Shown here one piece after another: positions 26,338-35,846 of a stretch of 47,922 bases of DNA. The notes under the pieces were generated by a model. That model was given only the letters and a program-made list of their open reading frames with translations. It did not search any database and was not told where the DNA came from. The translations under genes and the position numbers were made by a program. The stretch's first letter is position 1, and every line of letters begins with the position of its first letter. The DNA lies in NCBI RefSeq assembly GCF_014305155.1, contig NZ_JACRUK010000029.1, positions 1 to 47,922 on the forward strand, in the 5' to 3' direction. Source of the DNA: Flavobacterium muglaense. Its GTDB lineage: Bacteria; Bacteroidota; Bacteroidia; Flavobacteriales; Flavobacteriaceae.

Positions 26338-27660
26338 ATGAAAAAGGTGGGTAACCATAATTCGACTTCAAGGAAATTATTTTACAGCTTAGCGTTAATG
26401 CTAGCTTTTTCCTTAACTTCATTTGCGCAAGACGCTGCACCTGCGGCGGCGGCGACCGATGCTCCAGTAGCTACTCAAGGTGGTGATCCGGCAAAGGGTA
26501 AAGAGCTTTTCAATTCAAATTGTGCGGCTTGTCATAAGCTAGATGCTAAATCAACAGGCCCTGCTTTAAGGGGTATTGCTCAGAAGCATGACATGGCTTG
26601 GATTTACAAATGGGTTCATAATAGTTCTGATCTTATTAAATCTGGAGACGCTGCGGCTGTGAAGGTATTTAATGAGAACAACAAAGCGGTAATGACTGCT
26701 TTTCCTCAATTGTCTGAAGGAGATATAGATAATATCATCGCCTACACATCTGAGGTTAAGGCTGAAGCGCCTGCTGCGGTTCCTGGAACTGCTGTAGCTG
26801 GAGCTGCTAGTGATAGTGGTGTTTCTAACAACATTATTTTGGGAGCTTTAGCGTTAGTAATGTTCATGCTAATTGTTATGTTATTCCTTGTGAATAGTGT
26901 TTTAACTAAAGTTGCTAAATCTAATGGTATTGAGGTTGCGGCTAAAACGGCTTCAACTCCAATTTGGAAAGCTTTTGTTAAAAATCAATTCTTAGTGCTT
27001 GTTACTGCTATCTTCTTATTGTTAGCTAGTGCTTACTTCGTGTATGGGTTTTTGATGCAAGTAGGGGTAGATCAAAACTACGAGCCAATACAACCAATTC
27101 ATTATTCTCATAGAATCCATGCTGGAGACAATGAGATCAATTGTAAGTATTGTCACTCTGCTGCTAGAGTTAGTAAAAATGCAGGTATTCCTTCTTTAAA
27201 TGTTTGTATGAACTGTCATAAGAATATTGCTGAAGTTGCTGAAACAACTGCTACACCTGAGTACAGCAAAGCGTTCTACGATGAGCAAATTCAAAAATTA
27301 TATACTGCCGTAGGTTGGGATAAAACAACACAATCATACACAGGTAAAACGCAGCCAGTTAAATGGGTTCGTATTCATAATTTACCGGATTTTGTTTACT
27401 TTAATCACTCTCAACACGTAACTGTTGCTGGTGTTGAATGTCAAACTTGTCACGGTCCAGTTGAAACTTACGAGATTCAAAAACAGTTTGCTCCATTGAC
27501 AATGGGATGGTGTATTAATTGCCATAGAAAAACCGATGTAAAAATGGAAGGAAACGACTATTATACTAAAATTCACGAAGAACTTTCTAAAAAATACGGT
27601 GTAGACAAATTGACTGCGGCGCAAATGGGAGGTTTAGAATGCGGTAAATGTCACTATTAA
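26338..27660 (+). CDS. actA: Alternative complex III multiheme cytochrome c subunit ActA
   Basis: A 440-residue periplasmic, membrane-anchored electron-transfer subunit. A signal peptide (to about SFAQ, residue 31) is followed by a monoheme cytochrome c domain with CAACH (62-66). Two hydrophobic helices (about 164-186 and 217-240) come next, then a multiheme part with CKYCH (269-273), CMNCH (290-294), CQTCH, CINCH and a C-terminal CGKCH. That makes six heme motifs. The Rhodothermus subunit is described with five, so the N-terminal monoheme domain looks like a fusion. It passes electrons from quinol oxidised by ActB/C/F towards the oxidase. First gene of the operon, 32 bp before actB. Confidence 0.94.
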   Translation: MKKVGNHNSTSRKLFYSLALMLAFSLTSFAQDAAPAAAATDAPVATQGGDPAKGKELFNSNCAACHKLDAKSTGPALRGIAQKHDMAWIYKWVHNSSDLIKSGDAAAVKVFNENNKAVMTAFPQLSEGDIDNIIAYTSEVKAEAPAAVPGTAVAGAASDSGVSNNIILGALALVMFMLIVMLFLVNSVLTKVAKSNGIEVAAKTASTPIWKAFVKNQFLVLVTAIFLLLASAYFVYGFLMQVGVDQNYEPIQPIHYSHRIHAGDNEINCKYCHSAARVSKNAGIPSLNVCMNCHKNIAEVAETTATPEYSKAFYDEQIQKLYTAVGWDKTTQSYTGKTQPVKWVRIHNLPDFVYFNHSQHVTVAGVECQTCHGPVETYEIQKQFAPLTMGWCINCHRKTDVKMEGNDYYTKIHEELSKKYGVDKLTAAQMGGLECGKCHY

Positions 27661-27692
27661 TCAAATTATTAAGATTTTAATATTTATATACA

Positions 27693-30600
27693 ATGTCATC
27701 AAACAAAAAATACTGGAAAAGTGTTGAGGAACTAGGAGGTAGTTCTATTGTTGAGACGCTTAGAAATAACGAATTTGTTGAAGAAATTCCTACTGAAGAC
27801 TTTTTAGGAAATAGTGATGCAATGGCATCTTCTTCAACATCACGTCGTGACTTTTTAAAGTACGTTGGATTTAGTACTGCAGCGGCAACGCTTGCGGCTT
27901 GCGAAGGTCCTGTGAACAAGTCGATCCCTTATGTACTACAACCAGAACAAATCATTCCTGGAGTTGCTGATTATTATGCGACATCTGTTTTTGATGGTTT
28001 TGATTTTGCAAATCTACTTGTTAAAACACGTGAAGGGCGTCCTATTAAAATAGATAATAATACTATTGCAGGAGCTAAATTTGCTGCTAATGCTAGGATT
28101 CATGCGTCTATATTGTCATTATATGATAATATGCGTTTGAAAGCACCTTTGTCTAATGGGAAATCAGCTGCGTGGTCAGCGGTAAACTCTGAGATTAAAG
28201 CGAGTTTGGTAGAAGCAAAAGCTAAAGGCGGTCAGGTAGTATTGTTAACTAATACTTTAGCAAGTCCATCTACTGAAAAATTAATTGCTGATTTTATCGG
28301 ATTAAATCCTACTGCTAAGCATGTAGTTTATGATGCGGTTTCTTCATCTGAAGCTTTAGATGCTTTTGAAGCAGTTTATGGTGAAAGAGCGTTAGTTGAT
28401 TATGATTTTTCAAAGGCATCACTTATTGTATCTGTTGGAGCTGATTTCCTTGGAGATTGGCAAGGTGGTGGATATGATTCTGGATATGCTCAAGGAAGAA
28501 TTCCTAAGGCTGGAAAAATGTCTCGTCACTTTCAATTAGAAGCAAATATGACTTTGTCTGGTGCTGCTGCTGATAAGCGTTTGGCTATGTCAACTGCTAG
28601 TCAAAAACAAGCATTAGTTCATATATATAATGTAATTACAGGTGCTGCTGTAGCTGTTAATTTAGATGCTAAGTTCAAAGCGGAAGTAACTAAAGCGGCT
28701 CAACAGCTTAAGGCTGCTGGTGCAAATGGTGTTTTAGTATCTGGAATTCAAGATAAAAATGCTCAGTTATTAGTTTTAGCAATTAATCAAGCTTTGTCAA
28801 GTTTGGCATTTGTTACTTCTGGTACAAGACAAATAAGAAAAGGATCTAACGAAAAAGTAGCTCAATTAATTGCAGATATGAAAGCGGGTAGTGTTCATGC
28901 TTTGATTATGAGCGGGGTTAATCCGGTATATACATTAGCTGATTCAGCTGCCTTTGTTGAAGGTCTTAAGAAAGTAAAAATGTCGGTTGCTTTATCTTTG
29001 AAAGAAGATGAAACTGCTGCTTTAGCTACTATTGCTGCACCAGTACCGCACTATTTAGAATCTTGGGGAGATTTAAGTTTGACTAAAGGAACTTATAGTT
29101 TAACACAACCTACAATTCGTCCTTTATTTGATACTAAGCAATTTCAAGATGTTTTAATGTCTTTGAATGGTATGTCTGGTACATATTACGATTATCTAAA
29201 AGGATATTCTGCTTCCTTTACTTCAGGGTCATCTTGGAATAAGGTTTTACACGATGGTGTTTATGTAGGGGTTTCTCAAGCATTGTCTGGAAGCTCAGTA
29301 GATTATACTGGTGCTGCTAGTGCATTAGCTGCTGCTAAAGCGCCTGCTGGTCTCGAATTAGTTTTGTATACTAAAACAGGGATGGGTGATGGACAACAAG
29401 CAAATAACCCATGGTTACAAGAGTTTCCAGATCCAATAACGAGAGTATCTTGGGATAACTATGTTACTGTTTCTAATGCTGATGCAAAACAGTTAGAATT
29501 GTCTAATGAGATTGTTGCTAACGGTGGATTGAATGGTAGTTATGCTACTATAACAACTGCTGATGGTTTGAAACTTGAAAATGTTCCGGTAATTGTTCAA
29601 CCAGGTCAAGCTGTTGGAACTATTGGTTTAGCTTTAGGTTATGGTCGCAAAGCGGCTTTGAAAGAAGAAATGCAAGTAGGTTTAAATGCTTATGCTTTGT
29701 ATAAAGGTTTTAATGATGTACAATCGGTTAGTTTAGTAAAAGCTAATGGAGATCATGAGTTCGCTTGTGTTCAAGGTCAAAAAACTTTAATGGGTAGAGG
29801 AGATATCATCAAAGAAACTACTTTGGAGATCTTTAATACTAAAGATGCTAAGTTTTGGAATGAAGTTCCTATGGTGTCTTTAAACCATGAAGAAGTAGCT
29901 GCAACAACAGTAGATTTGTGGGATGAATTTGATCGTTCAGTTGGTCAACATTTCAATTTATCTATTGATTTGAATGCGTGTACTGGATGTGGAGCTTGTG
30001 TTATAGCTTGTCATGCAGAAAATAATGTACCCGTAGTTGGTAAAGCTGAAGTTAGAAGAAGTCGTGATATGCACTGGTTGCGTATCGATAGATATTATTC
30101 TTCTGAAAGTACTTTTGCAGGTGATAATGAAAGAAAAGAAAATATTGCAGGATTGTCTAGCTCATTATCTACTTTCAATGAAATGGAAAAAGCGGGTGAT
30201 AACCCACAAGTATCCTTTCAGCCTGTAATGTGTCAGCATTGTAATCATGCTCCTTGTGAAACTGTATGTCCAGTTGCTGCAACTTCACACGGTCGCCAAG
30301 GTCAAAATCAAATGGCTTATAACAGATGTGTTGGTACACGTTACTGTGCAAACAACTGTCCTTATAAAGTACGTCGTTTTAACTGGTTCTTGTATAACAA
30401 AAACAATGAATTTGATTATCATATGAATGATGATTTAGGACGTATGGTTTTAAATCCTGATGTAAATGTTCGTTCTCGTGGTGTAATGGAGAAATGTTCA
30501 ATGTGTATTCAAATGACGCAGGCGACAATTCTTAATGCAAAAAGAGAAGGTAGAGCTATTGTGGACGGAGAATTTCAAACTGCGTGTTCAAATGCTTGTT

Positions 30601-30746
30601 CTACTGGAGCAATGGCTTTTGGAGATGTTAATGATAAAGAAAGTCAAATTGCTAAATTAGCAGCTGATGATAGAATGTATCATTTATTAGAGCATGTGGG
30701 AACTAAACCAAATGTTATCTATCACGTTAAAGTTAGAAATACCTAG
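27693..30746 (+). CDS. actB: Alternative complex III iron-sulfur subunit ActB
   Basis: A 1017-residue peripheral subunit. Near residue 50 it has a Tat-like SRRDFLKYVGFSTAAATLAA with a following Cys, suggesting export and lipid anchoring. A molybdopterin-oxidoreductase-like domain (about 90-740) follows, which in ACIII lacks the cofactor. The C-terminal ferredoxin-like domain has CTGCGACVIAC, CQHCNHAPCETVC, CVGTRYCANNC and a CSMC...CSNAC group, enough for four iron-sulfur clusters. This fits the three 4Fe-4S and one 3Fe-4S clusters known for the family. It is the electron wire between quinol site and heme subunits. Confidence 0.95.
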   Translation: MSSNKKYWKSVEELGGSSIVETLRNNEFVEEIPTEDFLGNSDAMASSSTSRRDFLKYVGFSTAAATLAACEGPVNKSIPYVLQPEQIIPGVADYYATSVFDGFDFANLLVKTREGRPIKIDNNTIAGAKFAANARIHASILSLYDNMRLKAPLSNGKSAAWSAVNSEIKASLVEAKAKGGQVVLLTNTLASPSTEKLIADFIGLNPTAKHVVYDAVSSSEALDAFEAVYGERALVDYDFSKASLIVSVGADFLGDWQGGGYDSGYAQGRIPKAGKMSRHFQLEANMTLSGAAADKRLAMSTASQKQALVHIYNVITGAAVAVNLDAKFKAEVTKAAQQLKAAGANGVLVSGIQDKNAQLLVLAINQALSSLAFVTSGTRQIRKGSNEKVAQLIADMKAGSVHALIMSGVNPVYTLADSAAFVEGLKKVKMSVALSLKEDETAALATIAAPVPHYLESWGDLSLTKGTYSLTQPTIRPLFDTKQFQDVLMSLNGMSGTYYDYLKGYSASFTSGSSWNKVLHDGVYVGVSQALSGSSVDYTGAASALAAAKAPAGLELVLYTKTGMGDGQQANNPWLQEFPDPITRVSWDNYVTVSNADAKQLELSNEIVANGGLNGSYATITTADGLKLENVPVIVQPGQAVGTIGLALGYGRKAALKEEMQVGLNAYALYKGFNDVQSVSLVKANGDHEFACVQGQKTLMGRGDIIKETTLEIFNTKDAKFWNEVPMVSLNHEEVAATTVDLWDEFDRSVGQHFNLSIDLNACTGCGACVIACHAENNVPVVGKAEVRRSRDMHWLRIDRYYSSESTFAGDNERKENIAGLSSSLSTFNEMEKAGDNPQVSFQPVMCQHCNHAPCETVCPVAATSHGRQGQNQMAYNRCVGTRYCANNCPYKVRRFNWFLYNKNNEFDYHMNDDLGRMVLNPDVNVRSRGVMEKCSMCIQMTQATILNAKREGRAIVDGEFQTACSNACSTGAMAFGDVNDKESQIAKLAADDRMYHLLEHVGTKPNVIYHVKVRNT

Positions 30747-30784
30747 TACAAAAAATTATTAATTAAGAAACAATATAAAGTATT

Positions 30785-32188
30785 ATGTCGTCTCACTACG
30801 AAGCAACCATTAGAAAACCCTTAGTTATAGGTGATAAAACTTATCACGACGTAACAGTAGACATAGCTGCACCTGTTGAAGGAAAAGCTAACAAGCATTG
30901 GTGGATTGTGTTTACAATCGCATTAACAGCCTTCCTTTGGGGATTGGGTTGTATAATTTACACCGTATCTACAGGTATCGGGACATGGGGATTAAATAAA
31001 ACTGTTGGATGGGCATGGGATATCACAAACTTCGTTTGGTGGGTAGGTATTGGTCACGCAGGAACATTGATCTCTGCAGTTCTTTTACTATTCCGTCAAA
31101 GATGGAGAATGGCGATTAACCGTTCTGCAGAAGCAATGACAATTTTCTCCGTTATTCAAGCGGGTTTATTTCCTATTATTCACATGGGTCGACCTTGGTT
31201 GGCTTACTGGGTACTACCAATACCAAATCAATTTGGTTCGTTATGGGTAAACTTTAACTCGCCATTATTATGGGATGTATTCGCGATTTCAACTTACCTA
31301 TCTGTATCATTAGTTTTCTGGTGGACTGGTTTGTTACCTGATTTTGCTATGCTAAGAGATAGAGCTGTTACACCTTTCAATAAAAGAGTTTATTCTATTC
31401 TAAGTTTTGGATGGAGTGGAAGAGCTAAAGATTGGCAACGTTTTGAAGAAGTATCTTTGGTACTTGCAGGTTTAGCTACACCACTTGTACTTTCGGTACA
31501 TACTATTGTATCAATGGACTTTGCTACTTCTGTAATTCCAGGATGGCATACAACAATTTTCCCGCCATATTTCGTAGCTGGAGCTGTATTCTCAGGTTTT
31601 GCAATGGTAAACACTTTGCTTATCATTATGAGAAAAGTATCCAACCTTGAAGCGTATATTACTTTACAACACATCGAATTGATGAATATTGTAATTATGA
31701 TTACAGGATCTATTGTAGGTGTTGCCTATATTACAGAGTTATTTATCGCATGGTATTCAGGAGTAGAGTATGAGCAATATGCTTTCTTGAATAGAGCTAC
31801 TGGACCTTACTGGTGGGCTTATTGGTCAATGATGACTTGTAATGTGTTTTCGCCTCAGTTCATGTGGTTCAAGAAATTAAGAACAAGTATTATGTTTTCG
31901 TTTATCATATCTATTGTAGTAAACATTGGTATGTGGTTTGAAAGATTCGTAATTATTGTTACATCATTACATAGAGATTATTTACCATCTTCATGGACTA
32001 TGTTCTCTCCTACATTTGTTGATATTGGTATTTTTATTGGAACAATTGGTTTCTTCTTCGTATTATTTTTATTATATTCTAGAACATTCCCAGTGATTGC
32101 TCAAGCAGAGGTGAAAACAATATTAAAAGGAACAGGAGATAATTACAAAAGAGAAAGAGAAGCAAATAAAGATTCACATCATGAGTAA
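30785..32188 (+). CDS. actC: Alternative complex III NrfD-like membrane subunit ActC
   Basis: A 467-residue NrfD/PsrC-family integral membrane protein with about ten transmembrane helices (the first around residues 39-61). It carries the conserved segments WWVGIGHAGTLISA and GRPWLAYWVLPIP of quinol-binding ACIII subunits. It oxidises menaquinol and passes electrons to ActB. The last 8 bp overlap actD, so the two are translationally coupled. Confidence 0.95.
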   Translation: MSSHYEATIRKPLVIGDKTYHDVTVDIAAPVEGKANKHWWIVFTIALTAFLWGLGCIIYTVSTGIGTWGLNKTVGWAWDITNFVWWVGIGHAGTLISAVLLLFRQRWRMAINRSAEAMTIFSVIQAGLFPIIHMGRPWLAYWVLPIPNQFGSLWVNFNSPLLWDVFAISTYLSVSLVFWWTGLLPDFAMLRDRAVTPFNKRVYSILSFGWSGRAKDWQRFEEVSLVLAGLATPLVLSVHTIVSMDFATSVIPGWHTTIFPPYFVAGAVFSGFAMVNTLLIIMRKVSNLEAYITLQHIELMNIVIMITGSIVGVAYITELFIAWYSGVEYEQYAFLNRATGPYWWAYWSMMTCNVFSPQFMWFKKLRTSIMFSFIISIVVNIGMWFERFVIIVTSLHRDYLPSSWTMFSPTFVDIGIFIGTIGFFFVLFLLYSRTFPVIAQAEVKTILKGTGDNYKREREANKDSHHE

Positions 32189-32705
32189 TAAAGTAATATA
32201 CGCCATTTATAATGACGATGATATATTGATGGATGCGGTTAAACAAACCAGAGCAGCTCATCATCATATAGAAGAAGTTTTTACTCCATTCCCAGTTCAC
32301 GGTTTGGATAAAGCGATGGGGCTAGCTCCAACAAGATTAGCTATTTGTGCTTTTCTGTACGGTTGTGTTGGTATAACAGTGGCAACTACAATGATGAATT
32401 ATATAATGATTCAAGATTGGCCTCAGGATATAGGAGGTAAACCAAGTTTTAGTTTTATACAAAATATGCCTGCTTTCGTGCCAATTATGTTTGAAATGAC
32501 TGTGTTTTTTGCAGCTCACTTAATGGTTGTTACTTTTTATATGAGAAGTAAATTATGGCCATTTAAGGAAGCAGAGAATCCGGACGTAAGAACTACAGAT
32601 GATCATTTCTTGATGGAAGTTGCAGTGAATAACAATGAAGAAGAATTGGTTTCTTTTTTCAAGAATACAGGAGCAGTTGAAGTTAAAGTAATAGAAAAGC
32701 ATTAA
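32181..32705 (+). CDS. actD: Alternative complex III membrane subunit ActD (DUF3341)
   Basis: A 174-residue DUF3341 protein. It starts MSNKVIYAIYNDDDILMDAV, has the family's FTPFPVHGLDKAMG segment near residue 35 and two transmembrane helices (about 55-75 and 95-118). It contacts ActC in known structures and has no cofactor. It begins inside the end of actC. Confidence 0.93.
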   Translation: MSNKVIYAIYNDDDILMDAVKQTRAAHHHIEEVFTPFPVHGLDKAMGLAPTRLAICAFLYGCVGITVATTMMNYIMIQDWPQDIGGKPSFSFIQNMPAFVPIMFEMTVFFAAHLMVVTFYMRSKLWPFKEAENPDVRTTDDHFLMEVAVNNNEEELVSFFKNTGAVEVKVIEKH

Positions 32706-32712
32706 TTTAGAT

Positions 32713-33258
32713 ATGAAAACGATATATAAAATAACACTATTATTTGGCATCACTTTACTAGTAACGTCTTGTCATAATAATTCCGCACCAAACTACCAGT
32801 ATTTTCCAAATATGTATGAATCTGTAGGATATGAAACATATTCAGAGTCTGCAGCATTTAAAAATGGAAAAGAAGGTCAGCTTCCAGTAGATGGAAGTAT
32901 TAATAGAGGTTTTGAACCTTATGAATATGAGAATTCGACAGCTGGTTATGAGTTAGCAAAAGCTAATTTAAAATCACCTTTGGATTCACTTGATAGAAAC
33001 TCTGATAAAGGTAAAGAGCTTTTTGAAATTTATTGTATTAGTTGTCATGGTGCATCTGGTAATGGTAAAGGGAAATTAGTGGAGAGAGAGAAATTTCTTG
33101 GGGTACCTAGTTATGCTGACAGAGTTATCACAGAAGGAAGTATTTTTCATGTTGTAACTTATGGTTTAAATTCAATGGGTTCGCATGCTAATCAATTAAG
33201 TGCTCATGAGCGTTGGTTAGTTGCAGACTATGTTTTAAAACTAAAAAGCCAATTATAA
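32713..33258 (+). CDS. actE: Alternative complex III monoheme cytochrome c subunit ActE
   Basis: A 181-residue lipoprotein cytochrome. The signal peptide MKTIYKITLLFGITLLVTSC ends with the lipobox Cys20. NYQYFPNMYESVGYE and the Met-rich N-terminal segment are typical of ActE. One heme motif, CISCH (near 113-117), is followed by the distal NSMGSHANQLS region that supplies the Met ligand. It probably docks to ActA and delivers electrons to the oxidase. Confidence 0.93.
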   Translation: MKTIYKITLLFGITLLVTSCHNNSAPNYQYFPNMYESVGYETYSESAAFKNGKEGQLPVDGSINRGFEPYEYENSTAGYELAKANLKSPLDSLDRNSDKGKELFEIYCISCHGASGNGKGKLVEREKFLGVPSYADRVITEGSIFHVVTYGLNSMGSHANQLSAHERWLVADYVLKLKSQL

Positions 33259-33285
33259 TTGTTGAACAAACTGATCGTAATAGAT

Positions 33286-34644
33286 ATGTATACATTTTCA
33301 AGTAAATTAAAAACTTTTTCTATCGTTCTTATGGCTATTGGCCTTTTAGGAATTGGATATGGTTTTTTAAATGCACCTAAAGATATTCAGGAAGTAGAGC
33401 AAATTCTCGCTGCTGAAGGACATGGAGGTCATGGTGAAGTTAAGCATGAAGCAGCTGATGAGGCTCATGCGGCAAGTGCTTCTCATGCTGAAGTTAAAGA
33501 AACAAACGAAGTTAAAGAACATGAAGAACACTTGACTCATGTTTTGCATCAGTTGCAAAACAAGCCTTGGGCAGCTTTATACGTTGCATGTATTTTCTTC
33601 ATGTTACTTTCAATGGGAGTTTTAGCTTTCTATGCAATTCAACAAGTTGCATTAGCGGGTTGGTCACCAGTATTATTTAGAGTAATGCAGGGGATTACAG
33701 CTTATTTACCTGTTGGTTCTGTTATTTTCTTCATTATCCTAGTTCTATGTGGATTGCATTTTAATCATCTTTTTGCTTGGTTAGTTGAAGGTGTTACAGA
33801 TCCTAATAGTCCTAATTTTGATAAAATAATAGCTGGTAAAGCAGGATACTTAAATTTTCCTTTTTGGATTGTTAGAGCTGCTATATTTTTAGGAGGATGG
33901 AATGTTTATAGATTCTATTCTAGAAAGAATTGTTTGGCTCAAGATGAGTCAACAGATGATTCATTTTACAAAAAGAATTTCAATATTACTGCTGGATTTT
34001 TAGTATTCTTTATAGTTACTGAGTCAATCATGTCATGGGATTGGATTATGTCTATTGATCCGCACTGGTCAAGTACTTTATTTGGCTGGTATGTGTTTGC
34101 TAGTTTCTTTGTAAGTGGTATTACTATGATTGCAATGGTTACGTTATACTTAAAATCAAGAGGATACTTGGAATATGTAAATACAAGTCATATTCATGAT
34201 TTAGCTAAATTTATGTTTGGTATCAGTGTTTTCTGGACCTACCTTTGGTTCTCTCAGTTTATGTTGATTTGGTACGCAAATATTCCGGAAGAGATTACTT
34301 ATTTCATTACAAGAATCCAATTGTATAACCTACCTTTCTTTGGTGCGGTTGTTATGAATTTTGTTTTCCCTTTATTGATTTTAATAAATACGGATTTCAA
34401 AAGAATTACATGGGTACTTGTTATGGCAGGTGTAGTGATTTTAACTGGACATTATATTGACTTTTTTAATATGATTATGCCAGGTACAGTAGGAGATAAA
34501 TGGTTTATTGGAATTTCAGAAATTGCTTCTGTTCTTTTCTTCTTAGGGTTGTTTATTTATGTTGTCTTTACAGCATTAACAAAAGCCCCTTTATTACCAA
34601 AAAGAAATCCTTACATCGAAGAGAGTAAACATTTTCATTATTAA
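33286..34644 (+). CDS. actF: Alternative complex III NrfD-like membrane subunit ActF
   Basis: A 452-residue ten-helix membrane protein related to ActC. The ATG at 33286 (MYTFSSKLKTF) is preferred; a TTG immediately after the actE stop would add nine residues. After the first helix there is an unusual ~60-residue loop rich in His, Glu and Ala (GHGGHGEVKHEAADEAH and repeats of the KEHEEHL kind), then helices including ESIMSWDWIMSIDPHWSSTL. It pairs with ActC in the membrane core. The His-rich loop may bind metal; this is a guess. Confidence 0.92.
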   Translation: MYTFSSKLKTFSIVLMAIGLLGIGYGFLNAPKDIQEVEQILAAEGHGGHGEVKHEAADEAHAASASHAEVKETNEVKEHEEHLTHVLHQLQNKPWAALYVACIFFMLLSMGVLAFYAIQQVALAGWSPVLFRVMQGITAYLPVGSVIFFIILVLCGLHFNHLFAWLVEGVTDPNSPNFDKIIAGKAGYLNFPFWIVRAAIFLGGWNVYRFYSRKNCLAQDESTDDSFYKKNFNITAGFLVFFIVTESIMSWDWIMSIDPHWSSTLFGWYVFASFFVSGITMIAMVTLYLKSRGYLEYVNTSHIHDLAKFMFGISVFWTYLWFSQFMLIWYANIPEEITYFITRIQLYNLPFFGAVVMNFVFPLLILINTDFKRITWVLVMAGVVILTGHYIDFFNMIMPGTVGDKWFIGISEIASVLFFLGLFIYVVFTALTKAPLLPKRNPYIEESKHFHY

Positions 34645-34663
34645 TATTTAAATAAAGAAACAG

Positions 34664-35818
34664 ATGACAAGTTTGTTGGTAATTATAGTTTTAGTTTTAT
34701 TAGCTGTTGCTTTATGGCAATTGACTAAAATATTCGATCTTACTCAAGTAGGTTCTAATTCAGATAGCTCGCAAGTAGCTACTGATGATGATAATAATGT
34801 TCAGGGTTATTTAATGTTCGGTTTTTTAGCATTCATTTATATTTTTTCTATTTATGGATTGTTTAAATGGGGTTCTTTAGTGCTTCATACACCAGCTTCT
34901 GCACATGGAGCTCAAGTGGATAACTTAATGAATATTACATGGGTTTTGATCTTTATTGTTCAAGCCGTAACACAGGTTTTATTACACTATTTTGCTTTTA
35001 AATATAGAGGTAAAAAAGACCAAAAAGCATTGTATTTTGCGGATAACAATAAATTAGAAGCTATTTGGAGTGTTATTCCTGCAATTGTTTTAGCTGGATT
35101 GATCCTTTATGGATTGTATGCTTGGACAAATATTATGTTTATTGATGACGAGGAGGATACTGTAGTTGTGGAGTTGTATGCTCAACAATTTAAGTGGACT
35201 GCTAGAGTAGCAGGTGAGGATAATGTATTGGGTAAAGCTAATGTTAGATATATTGAAGGTATCAATACTTTAGGTGTGGATCTTGCTGATCCTTATGCTC
35301 AAGATGATATTGTTGTATCTGAATTGCATATTCCAAAAGGAAAAAAGATTCACTTCAAGATGAGATCTCAAGATGTGTTGCACTCTGCTTACATGCCTTA
35401 TTTTAGAGCGCAAATGAACTGTGTTCCTGGAATGGTTACTGAATTTGCTTTCGAGCCAATTTATACTACTGCGGAATATCGAGAGTTGCCTTATATGATC
35501 GAAAAAGTAGCGAATATCAATGCTTTAAGATCTAAGAAAAGTGTAGAGTTAGTGGCAAAAGGAGAAACTGCTCTTGATCCTTACTCATTCGATTACTTAC
35601 TTCTTTGTAATAAGATTTGTGGTTCATCACATTATAATATGCAAATGAAGATTGTTGTTGATACACCAGAAGATTATAAAAAATGGTTATCAGAACAAGC
35701 CTTGTTAGTACAACAAGTTAAAGAAGCGAACGCTCCAGCACCAGTTGAAGGTGGAACGAACAAAGATTCTTTAAAATCGAAAGATACAGCAGCTGTTGTT
35801 AAAATAGCGATGAAATAA
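34664..35818 (+). CDS. coxB: Cytochrome c oxidase subunit II
   Basis: A 384-residue subunit with an N-terminal hydrophobic segment, two transmembrane helices (about 88-112 and 128-152) and a periplasmic cupredoxin domain. The CuA site is intact: VLHSAYMPYF gives the first His, and CNKICGSSHYNM gives both Cys, the second His and the Met. It accepts electrons from the ACIII cytochromes. It is followed by coxA after 28 bp. A C-terminal tail of ~40 residues is Ala/Lys rich. Subunit III is not in this window. Confidence 0.96.
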   Translation: MTSLLVIIVLVLLAVALWQLTKIFDLTQVGSNSDSSQVATDDDNNVQGYLMFGFLAFIYIFSIYGLFKWGSLVLHTPASAHGAQVDNLMNITWVLIFIVQAVTQVLLHYFAFKYRGKKDQKALYFADNNKLEAIWSVIPAIVLAGLILYGLYAWTNIMFIDDEEDTVVVELYAQQFKWTARVAGEDNVLGKANVRYIEGINTLGVDLADPYAQDDIVVSELHIPKGKKIHFKMRSQDVLHSAYMPYFRAQMNCVPGMVTEFAFEPIYTTAEYRELPYMIEKVANINALRSKKSVELVAKGETALDPYSFDYLLLCNKICGSSHYNMQMKIVVDTPEDYKKWLSEQALLVQQVKEANAPAPVEGGTNKDSLKSKDTAAVVKIAMK

Positions 35819-35846
35819 TTATTAAGAAAATTTAAAGTAAACTTAT

